Assembly (NCBI GenBank): GCA_020744225.1
Contig: JAGMWG010000023.1
Location: 434,001 to 498,000 of the forward strand
Source of the DNA: Paraphoma chrysanthemicola
Taxonomy: Eukaryota; Ascomycota; Dothideomycetes; Pleosporales; Phaeosphaeriaceae
DNA length: 64,000 nucleotides
Direction of reading: 5' to 3'
Position numbers and translations under genes: made by a program. Each line of letters begins with the position of its first letter. Position 1 is the first letter of the stretch. Shown one piece after another: positions 55,101 to 64,000 of this stretch. The notes beneath the pieces were generated by a model that had not been told where the DNA came from, ran no database searches, and was given only the letters and a program-made list of their open reading frames with translations.

Positions 55101-58100
55101 GGAAGGCGCGCCCGGTGACGTGCAGCCGTCGGCGGTTGTTCTTTCCCCGTCCGAGCGTGCGCCTTGCCGTCCTTGGCCCTAGCGGGCTTGGCTGCTTCCG
55201 CCGCGCAGCAGCCGACCCAAACCTCCCAGACCCTCTCACCACCAGGCCTCGGAGCAGTCGACAACATCATGACTGCAGTGTGCGCCCCTTGCTGGCGAGC
55301 GATAACCACGCGCGCAGGGTGACATCTGCGTCCCAGACTTCAGCGCCCTCATGTGTCTCGCACGTTGCGGCCGCCCGCCTTCCCACCACTCGGGGCTGAC
55401 CGCCGACCAACTGTCTAATCTTCGCATTGCATTCCTTGCCTACAGCTCAGCAGCACGCCCGGCCAATCGCTGCCCCGCGATCGCCTCCTGCCCGTCAACG
55501 ATGCACGCCGCTGGGCTTGCCGCAGGAGCCTGTCTGAGACTGACCCGGGCGCACTCTTCTATTTCCTCACTGGGCTTGTCATCTGACGCAGCTCCATGGA
55601 GAATGCAGAAGCAGGGCTGTCGCTTAGTCTCCGAGTGCCTCACCGCGCTATTTGCGCCCCAGGCCCCCTCGGCACTTGCCAGTGTTCATCACCGCACACT
55701 GGCACGACAGCCCGTTGGGAAATCACTGCGATGGTGGCTGAGCGGGTATTCAGGACCTCACAGCTTGGGCTGGCTCTGCACCTTGTCATGAGGTCACCTC
55801 ATCTTGACCTCTCCTGCAGGGCTTCCGCTGTCGAGGCACAGTGACCTGCAGTCTCCCGCAACCCCGTGACGTCGGGAGAGCTGGCCAAGTAGCTGTCAGT
55901 GTCCGTCATACTCATGGCGACCTGCATCGAATGCGAATGTCGTCGGGTGAAATAGGATCCGGGTCGATGCATTTTCCAATGTCTCAGCCGACTCGAAGCA
56001 GTCTGGCATAGACGAGATTGCCTGGGGGAGGATGTCACCTCCGATCATTGCGTATGCACCGTTACACAGTCCTGCTTATTTCGGACCGCCTGATCAATCC
56101 ACATCCTCTGTGGATCTCCATCATGGCCTGACGCTATGCTGTGCTCTAGCAAGAGGAGCAACGTCTGCCAACAGCGGCACGGACCGCTTTCGAATGAAGA
56201 CTTCCATTGACCCAAGCAGATGACTTCAATAGTTCCTCACGACATGCAGCTGCCATCGAACCGCATGGACTATCTCGATCGGCTGCAATCCAGCAGTCCG
56301 GTATCGGGTCTAGTCCATTGACTCGAGATCGTTTGCACCCACGCTGACACAGTGCAATATTCACCAGTAATGTGCGAGACGGGCTGGTACCCGATCCAGG
56401 CCCCCACTGATGGAAATCTTCTCCATATTAACGAAACGCCGGAGAATGTAGTCTCTGATCTATGCTCGCCGGGTGAGCGTTCCAATCATTCTTTGGTCGA
56501 GCATGACGCCGCCCCAACAATGAGGCTGCCTCAAACGTGAAGGCCGTGCCAGGTAAATTGAATGGTAGACCGTTCAGGTCATCATTGCATCTTTGACAGC
56601 GACCAGCGGAACATGCTAAGCGCTATTCGAAGACTCGTACGATATGTCTTGTGAGTGCCTTGAAATATCTGGGCTAAGCCCAGAAGCATTTCGTTGTGTT
56701 GCGTGAACGCTACGGCCACTCCCAAGTAGCACACGATAACGAAAAGACGCTTACTGACAAATGCCCCTTTGTTGTCTGGTACTTACCCACCCCATGGGTC
56801 ATGGCATTCGACAGACTCGCACTGCTTCTCACACGCAAACGAGCAGCTTCGTGTTGCAAGTACTTACCAGTAATAGCCATCTCAAGAGCCGATTCTGGAA
56901 GCTTAGCAGGTGCTCATGTCAAGCTTCGGTTGAGCTGCACCGTCTAAGGTCGGTAGCGAGACGTTGGCGTGTCACGGCGCGGCCGAGGGCAACCAGGAAA
57001 CGAACAACTTGCCACGTTGGCTTGTCAATCGCCACAGGCTAATGGCCACCTGTTTGGTTACTTTTCGCACGTCAACAAGAAGCCCATCAAGTCTGTCATC
57101 TTTGTCACAACAAAGAAGTTTCCGGGCGCACAAAGCACTATGATGCGCACCTAGCGAATGATGAGGCTACCATCGACCCAGAGGAAATGGGAGGAAAAGC
57201 GACGTAGGTCCTGTTCTGGTCCCTAGATCCGCCTCTAATGCCATGTTTCCATGTTCACCTTGTATGCGGGTATCTTCTCTGCAGCCTGCCTTTGAGCAAC
57301 AATTTCGGCCACCTCCCGAAAACAAAGCGTACAACGCTATCCGTTGTAGAACCTCCTACCCCTCAGATTCACTCATGAACCATTGGTCTGTGCAGACGCA
57401 GTGGAAGCAAACGATATGGCTGTTGAGCAGCACCAACAGCTTTACTCGTGTGGAATCGGCCTCACCGGCACCGCTCGTCACAGTCACTAAGTGGCTCGAC
57501 GCTCGACTTGTGGTCTCACTCTAAGCCCTGGGCGTCCTTATGGCGTGCATACAGCACGAGCATCGTCACAAGGTCTGGTGCTCGCTGCCTAATGCGTCGC
57601 GAAGATTCAAAGGATGCTTTAGAATCAAACTACCAACAGCGCCACAGTTCCGCAGCATCTAGATGCCGTATTGTTTCCACTGCGCCAAGCGCCATGCCCG
57701 AGCATTGCGCAAGTTTGCCTGGTCTAAAAATTGGCGGCTGAGGCCAACATACTATCACCACAATCAGTGTATGGGACGCCCGCGCATTCATCACCCTGCC
57801 ACTATGCGAACTTACATGGCGCCCTATTGATCATCGCCAGCTCCAAAGCTGGAGATCAACAGCCGCCCCTGGAAGCTGCAGGTTCTTGTGACCTGTGTCA
57901 GCTGAGCACAGCATCCAGAAGATGACAGGCCCTTCAAGTGAGTCGTCGTAATCCTTACTTGCCAGCAATGCCTCAAATTGGCGACGACAAGCTCAGGCAC
58001 CCATGGAGAAGGTATCGTGGTCGGTTGGAAACGGCCGGCATATTGAATTACGGGATGAACATCTCACAGCGCGCAGTCTAGTCCATACATCCCAACAGCA

Positions 58101-60105
58101 GCGCCATTGTGGTAGCTGGCAAAATGCCTCGCGCCTCATAGATCGCTCATGAGGCATGGTGTGGCTCGGACACTGCAAGCAACCGTTGCCTCGCTTGATG
58201 CACTTCACTGTGACGCTTGGGGTTTATCATTCCGCTTTTGAGCTTACTTGGACGCGAAGATTGATTCTTGTCGAGTTCGTACTTCACATGAAGGACAAAG
58301 AAGACCCCTCAAACGTCGCACCCAGATGTCACGGATCCAAACTTGGTCGCTGGCACCGGAGCCACCATCCCATCCGCAGGATCTGGTCCAACCCGACTCT
58401 CGTACCCGATCGACTAACAACTTCCATGACAGCTGCCGAGTGAGCATCGGGTGTCCAACATCCTCTGTCGCCGCTCAGCTATTACCTACAGCAAGCCTGA
58501 CCTGACCGGTCTTCATCCCATCCCATTCCCATCCTATCCACAGCCTCTCAGACCACCACACAACAGAAACAGGCTTCTTGTGCATGCTTCACCTCGCGCT
58601 AAGTAGCAATCGAACCCTCGCTCAGCGCTAACTTAGCCTCTCCGCTGCGGTGATTGCGCCAGCCGTCGTGTCGCTCACGGCACATGCAGGGCCGGAGCAA
58701 CCGTACCAAGATAGCTTCGAGCCCCTGAGCGTCGGGGATGTGCGTCAATCAAAATATTTGGCTGGAAGCCTCTTTGTTTGCCAGCACCGAGTGCGCGTTC
58801 AACGGGTATCCTTGTTCAGCTACGCGGCTCCGTGGAGGCGGCGGGATGGACGTGTGTCCAGGGTCTATGGAGGTCCCCCTGAGGAGGGGTGAAAATGATC
58901 AGCTTTTTTACTGTGAGGTTGACATCTCTGGTAGAACACTTTGGTAGTATATACAGATTCAAATGTAAGAGAATGATGGTTCGGGTCTGGCTGATGTATA
59001 TGTACTCGCACACACTGGGACCGCAGTATGCTTGCCGCAGCCACGAGGTGTACCCAGATTAGCGAAGGGCATTTGTGAAGCGGTAATAGTGCAATGTTGA
59101 ACATATGCTACGTTGCGTCGTCTTTGTTCTTGTCTTGTCGGGTGGTATTCCGGTCAGCTTCGCTCATAAGCGGATGCGACATACAACAACGAATACAACA
59201 TCCTTTTACCTAGGTCCTCTCGATGCTACCTTCTAGTCGTTTTGTGATGCTGTATAAAGACTTCGAGGTGGGAGTATCTGCTACATCGAATGCCCGGGGC
59301 TTTTCACAACAAGTACGCACAGTGAGATAATGACCTGCTTTTACTTCCCAGCATCTTACACTCTACCTTACTGAAATTCTTTCCAGTACACATCCAAGTC
59401 CCTATCACCGCATAATCCTCACGCTGGGATCCTTTCTGTCCTGGCTCCCGCGACATGCACATCCAACCGCGCCCTTAGTTCGCCCCGAATCTCTCTTCGT
59501 CTCGCCGAGCGCTATAATCACACTGCGAGTCCTTCATACTCCCACCCCTGTATTATTATCCACGAATCAATACTTTCCCGCTGTAAATCGATGGAGCAAG
59601 TACCGACCATCGATGCCTAGACGAAGTTGGGAGCGGTTATCATTCGGACTCATTCTTTAGGAGATTCATAGTACATTAGGAATCTCAGATATCAAGCATT
59701 GATACGGATTTCGGTTCTCCATATCACTGTCCTAAAACAGAGAAGCATCGTTACAATGTCGAGGTCTCGCGACCACAGCCAAACAAGCGCGGGGACGGAT
59801 ACGAGGATGTATGTATTATGCAGCATTTGTAAACACCTACGAAGTCTGAAAAATTGGATCATAGTGATTGAGTGTGATAAATGAAGTGGCCGTGAGATCA
59901 AGTAAGAGTCAAATTCAGGGCATGGAGGATTCTGACAATTGGATTAGGATATGGGAGGGACGATATGATGTTCTACGATATATGAATGGACTCCGGAACG
60001 GGAAAGCTGTACCTGCCGGTCGTGATGACAAGCAATGTCATGTTAGCGACACGACTAGACATGGTTGATAAATTTCAACGGCGTGAGATTGATCGTGGCT
60101 GCTCG
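52157..60105. other. About 7.9-kb gene-free region upstream of the NDT80-like gene
   Basis: No recognisable gene on either strand. GC-rich overlapping ORFs of up to 265 codons (54445-55399) overlap on both strands, which indicates high GC and few stops rather than coding. A CA dinucleotide run lies at about 54549-54568. The region probably includes a long promoter and 5' leader of the transcription factor, and possibly non-coding transcripts; none can be delimited from sequence alone. Confidence 0.5.
54549..54568. repeat. CA dinucleotide microsatellite
   Basis: About ten CA units in the gene-free region. Confidence 0.9.
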
Positions 60106-61757
60106 CTATTCTTCTCGTTCATTCCAGCGAAATGTTCCAAACTTCCGCCTAACGAGACGTTTGATTATTTTCTCAAGGTCTTGGTGAGCATTTGCAAAGA
60201 TTTCATGATGATCAACTCCCACTCCAGCTGCTAGCGCTTGTCCAAACCAGGTGAGTGGCGTTTTGTCCGTCCCGCTGTGTAGTGCAACGAAAGCAAGAGG
60301 TATTCGAGTCGACATGTGTCGATCAGTCATGTCACGGAGGTCATAACGCGACGGGGGTGTATCGACGCTGTAAACGACCAGTCGCATGTCTACATTCGTG
60401 ATATGTCGTGGTTGTGGCTTGGGCTTGGCGCAAGGGTCTTGATAACTCAAGTCTGCTCTCTGTACCTGTACAAGCACATTCACGCCATCCACGTCCTTGG
60501 CTCCAATGTCTTCAGACGAGTAATGTATGGAACTTCGAGTTCGTATGAGGGAGTGCTACGACAGTTAGCATCTTGTTATGGCACATGAGACAGCGAAGTT
60601 GTCCGGAACTCACAATATCGACGTAAGGAGCTGCTTCAATGACAAGATGAAGTCTCATCGGGCGCGGCTCGATCACATTGAGCTTGGGAGTATCCATATC
60701 CTCGTCCCAAGGCGCTTCGTACATTGGGTCGGTGTCCACGGACCCACTTGTCGACTTCTGCTCGGGCTGGGACAGCACTAAATCATCTAGCGGCTCCTCT
60801 TCCAACGTCTGCAACATGTTCCCGCTGAAACTGTAGTGTTGTGCGTTTGCAATATCCAAAGGTCGAATCGGAAGAGCGATCACAGATATAACCGAGATCT
60901 CAGACAAGCTGATGTCGGAAAGAACGGTCCACGCGTGCGATCGAACGATCGAACTGCGAAATGAAATGTCACAGCCGGCACTCCGCGCCCTTTGATACAC
61001 CCTCGATGCCTCAAGAACGCTCTCAAACTGCGAGTCACTGAGCGAGATGAGAGGTATGGAGTGGAGTTCCTCAGCTAGGCGCTCCATAGCTGTGTTATTG
61101 CCGCATTGCGTAATCGTTTGGCTTGACATGATACTGTCGGGGCGACCTGTCAGCATCGATTCGGCACTGTCGAAACAGGTCTCAAGGCGTGTCAGGCGTC
61201 TGGTCAATTCCGTGTTGCTTCGCAGTAGTACCGTGCACACGGCAAGAAGCTGAGCATGGTTGCGACGAGCTTCTTGATCAGATTCACTTCAAATGTTATC
61301 AGCCCACGCCAGCGTTGATTCATCGAAAGTCCTACCATTGTAGTATGTTCAGCATGATCGTAATCGAGCTTTTAAAGCACTGCATCCGGGACTTGATTGA
61401 CGCAAATTTCGAATCATTCCGTGCCCAGCCCAACCTACTCACACTGCCATCTTTACTTTTCGAAAGGCGTTTGACAAGTGTCTCGAGTTCGTCAAACAAC
61501 ATCACTCCATCCGTCAGGGTCGCGACAAGCTGGTCGAGCTGTATCAACTCTTTCCGATGGGGCGAAGATGTGCTAAGATCTTCGAGGTATCCCTGAAGGG
61601 CAGACAGAATTATGCGCATATGATTGACTTCGGTGAGGACGGCGGCGGCATTTTTCGTAGCCTCTCCAAAGGAGGTTATGGTTGGGGCGAGTATCTGAGC
61701 GACTGTACCAGCCGCAGCCAATATACCGATGATGGCGGCAGCCGTCTCCAACGCCAT
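60106..61757 (-). CDS. Paralogue of the STAND-N/Ras-like gene
   Basis: Three exons, 61757-61336, 61286-60614 and 60555-60106 (514 residues). Intron positions and phases match the gene at 25279-27199: the first after ILQ in phase 2, the second in phase 0. The N-terminal helical domain reads ETAAAIIGILAAAGTVAQIL, then VLTEVNHMRIILSALQ. The linker repeats SRVYQRA, SHAWTVLSDISLSEIS and ISVIALPI. The C-terminus keeps VDMRLVVYSVDTPPSRYD and a final helix EKIIKRLVRR but no P-loop, DxxG or NKxD. It is shorter and more decayed in the GTPase-like part than its paralogue. Function is unknown; a non-catalytic adaptor role is only a guess. Confidence 0.78.
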
Positions 61758-61997
61758 CTGTCCGGAAGTGATGTCGAGCACATGCGTAAGTCTGAAAACG
61801 AGTTGTGCAAGATGATGGGCTAGGTATTTAGCCCAGTTGTCGAGGTGCAAGGCTGAGCACAGCCACCACCAATTCACGTAACAGGGCTGAGCCGAGGCGC
61901 ATTTCAGCAGGAAGTTGTCGATCCAAGCTGAGAGTTGCGAGAGTTAAAACTATGAAAAAGGTAGCTGGCCCAACAAAAGTCCATCACACAGCTCTGA

Positions 61998-63155
61998 TTA
62001 CTCTTTCGGCCATAATTTGGTCCCTCCGTTCCCGTCTGGTCTCTTTTGCATATTCGCTTGTCGGGTTGCAGCAATGAGATTGTAGGAAAATATCAGCAGA
62101 GGTCCAAATATCACCGTACTCAAAAGAGCTAATGGAACTGTCATCGAGAACATGACCATCCCATACGATGCTCGAATGAATGTGACATTGTTGTTCAGCC
62201 TGTCAAGGCTGACACCAACCTGCATCGCTGACAGTATGAGCGAAAAGAAGACGAATGGAATGAGTACCCATGAAAAGTTTCGTTCGAAGAAAGGGACATA
62301 TCGAGGTGGTGGGTACCAGTAGCCGCGTACAAGGTGCGTCGCGAAGAACCGATAACGATAAAGGAGGTTGATGCGGTCCATTCGTAGATCGCCGAAATGG
62401 TAGCGTCAATTGACCTGATGTAGTGAAGAAGCATCCACGGTGCTCAGGAAGTCTTTGACGAATAATTCCCACCAAGACCATGTAATGGAGTTGGGTATTA
62501 GCGAGAGTCCGTGTCCTATTTTGAGATCGAGCGGCGTGGTGATTAGCCAGACGTAGCTGAGGATGAGTCCGCAAGCAGAAGCGTGTAAATCTGATTCCGG
62601 AGAGAACAAAGGTGCTTGGTCCAAAACTTGTGTGATAGAATCCATTCGGGCAAAGGCTTAAGAAGCAGCTGGTTAGGAGAAGATCGCACACTGAGGAGGT
62701 GCAGATCCATTTGCTCAACTCCCAGAAACTGGTAATCGACCAGACGGTACCTATGCAGCGGTCGCGCAAGCATGGGGCGACCGGCTATCCATAGATGGTT
62801 GTGGATGCAGTTCAATCTGCTGAGGTCCAGATCACGCCTCAAGAATGACGGCAGTGTGTCTTCCGTGATCGCCAAATTGTCTGATATAATAAGTGGAGAT
62901 GAGGTCGTGGGTAGAGACTCGTAGGGATCAAGTGCTTCCAGCAATATGTTGGGATCTGTGGGCGCAACGGTGCCAGGTGAGAAGACGCTCCCAGCCTGGG
63001 TAGCTTTTTTTGACAAGGCGCATTGCTCAGAGAATGGTGGCGTAAGAGGAGCAGAAGACTAGAACGATCATTTAGCCATGACACACACTCTTGGGAATTA
63101 CATATCGTGCGCGCGAGCATACCTTTTCAAGTTCAATTGGAGCTGCCATGGCCAT
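61998..63155 (-). pseudogene. DUF6601 family membrane protein, disrupted
   Basis: The start MAMAAPIELEK (63155-63123) is followed by a 64-nt intron and then exon 2 from 63058. The frame holds APTDPNILLEA, ISDNLAITEDTLPSFLRRDL, IAGRPMLARPLHRYRLVDYQ and LLLKPLPEWILSHKFWTKHL. Near 62600 the frame must shift by one base to continue as ESDLHASACGLILSYVWLI to SSLHQVN. An in-frame TGA (62408-62406) interrupts N*RYHFGDLRMDRINLLYRY. The same frame then runs through two membrane helices to a stop at 61998. Domain order matches fungal DUF6601 proteins. Two independent lesions argue for a pseudogene rather than missed introns. Confidence 0.75.
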
Positions 63156-63853
63156 GCACTTTGGGTTGCGAGCGGGTAGCACTGAGCAGGTGGTCATCAG
63201 TCGAAGAAATCCGAGAGTGGAATGAAATTGTATAGCCAAGCAACGAAAATTGAACGATGATAGGCATCAAGCTTGGGGAACGTGATACTATATGCTTTCA
63301 TCGAACTCGCGGCGATCCCAAGGCTGTGCAGGTGTGCGTTAGCATGATGGGAGGCTATTCGTCCAATTTGGCGTGCGAGGCTGAAGCACAGCCACCGCCC
63401 CTGCTGGGACACAAAGTCCAGTGTCCTGAAAAGTGCGCATACCATTATTCGTCCCGTTCTGCGCAAAGTTGACGATATGAAACGTGGAATGTCAACATAG
63501 ATAAACAAAGTGTCGATGTTGTGTGGAGGAAGAAGGGAAAGAAGTCGCTGACGGTGCAACATCCCTCTTAGGAAGCGGCGTTCGCCCAAGCGTAAACGTC
63601 CAGCTTTGCGCTTTCTATCAGAGTTAAATACTCTTCGCATTATATTTGCAGATTGAAAAGTAGGATTGAGTCTTCTGCGGAGGCAATGGCTATCTATATC
63701 GCCATGAATGTCAACCTCGCATACATCAAAATTAGTTGCACGGAATACTGCCTGAGCACTTCAAGCCAGACTAGCACCCATTTTCCCCAATGACTCGCAT
63801 CCTCTCATTCCACATATACTCTTCCTGTGCACCCCGCGACTGAGCAGCTCATC
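63156..63853. other. Intergenic region
   Basis: A 147-codon minus-strand frame (63640-63197) has no recognisable content and overlaps the expected promoter of the DUF6601 relic. No feature is called. Confidence 0.35.
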
Positions 63854-64000
63854 CTACTGCTGCTTGGCAACACTCTGCTCGAACAAATCCGACACTGCTT
63901 CACATTAGCCTTAAACATCCCAATTCCTCCTGCTAGAATAGACTTACAAGTCAAGCCATTCAGCAAGAACTCGCTCAAATTTCGCACACCGATCTCATAC
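63854..64000 (-). CDS. 3' end of a gene entering from the right edge
   Basis: Reading leftward from 63999, a frame gives YEIGVRNLSEFLLNGLT, then a GTAAGT donor at 63947 and an acceptor (GAAGCAG) near 63894-63898. The last exon continues SDLFEQSVAKQQ and ends at a TAG (63856-63854). The splice joins two amphipathic stretches neatly. Too little is visible for a family call, and the rest lies outside the window. Confidence 0.55.

Noticed and set aside
54445..55399. Overlapping long ORFs on both strands (up to 265 codons)
   Set aside because: They overlap on opposite strands in GC-rich DNA, have Arg/Pro/His/Ser-biased composition and no motif; stop-codon scarcity explains them.
58590..58650. Box-B-like GGTTCGATT on the minus strand, possible tRNA
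   Set aside because: Flanking bases do not form a T-stem or acceptor stem, and no matching A box or anticodon arm was found.
1..64000. CRISPR arrays, insertion sequences or transposon ends
   Set aside because: No regularly spaced repeats, no transposase or reverse-transcriptase text and no long terminal repeats were found; the sequence is fungal nuclear DNA.

Overview
The window reads as nuclear DNA of a filamentous ascomycete (Pezizomycotina). Gene content resembles Dothideomycetes: LPPEVRN-type F-box-like families, a HET-domain protein, a VIB-1/XprG-type NDT80 factor, a CBM18 chitin deacetylase and DUF6601. Introns are short (about 45-65 nt) with GTRNGT donors, CTAAC/CTGAC-like branch sites and YAG acceptors. 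Class-level placement is inference, because no rRNA or other phylogenetic marker is present.

Layout. 0-2 kb: the 3' end of an LCCL-type membrane protein and a four-helix membrane protein. 2-8 kb: a gene graveyard with a frameshifted F-box-like relic, a five-exon cytochrome P450 killed by a TGG-to-TAG change and a frame disruption, a short-chain dehydrogenase (SDR) missing its nucleotide-binding N-terminus, and a second SDR with two in-frame stops. 8.7-10.1 kb: an intact single-exon P450. 10.6-11.0 kb: a three-exon secreted 12-cysteine protein. 11.7-13.8 kb: two tandem F-box-like genes, the first frameshifted. 14.6-24.4 kb: housekeeping genes, namely a secreted GH37 trehalase, a membrane protein, an ER CUE-domain protein, a membrane-anchored double-psi beta-barrel protein, a Ser/Pro-rich single-pass protein and an RBR ubiquitin ligase with an internal membrane segment.

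25.3-29.9 kb: a head-to-head pair, consisting of a fungal STAND-type N-terminal domain fused to a degenerate Ras-like domain and a HET-domain protein. 30.4-31.8 kb: a GPI-type chitin deacetylase. 34.6-35.0 kb: a second small cysteine-rich secreted protein with a Kex2-like site. 37.4-38.7 kb: a protein with nine 16-residue repeats. 38.8-40.4 kb: cystathionine beta-synthase. 43-44.6 kb: a gene of unresolved or broken structure. 46.4-47.4 kb: SRP receptor beta. 49.3-52.2 kb: an NDT80/VIB-1-like transcription factor with a 10-nt first coding exon. 52.2-60.1 kb: about 7.9 kb without a recognisable gene. 60.1-61.8 kb: a diverged paralogue of the STAND-N/Ras-like gene with identical intron phases. 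62-63.2 kb: a DUF6601 pseudogene. The right edge carries the 3' end of another gene.

The accessory theme is self/non-self and interaction biology: HET, two STAND-N/pseudoGTPase paralogues, a VIB-1-like regulator whose Neurospora relative controls heterokaryon-incompatibility genes, chitin modification and two cysteine-rich secreted peptides, alongside a decayed P450/SDR cluster. Exon models were built by eye from splice signals and reading-frame continuity. No homology search could be run.
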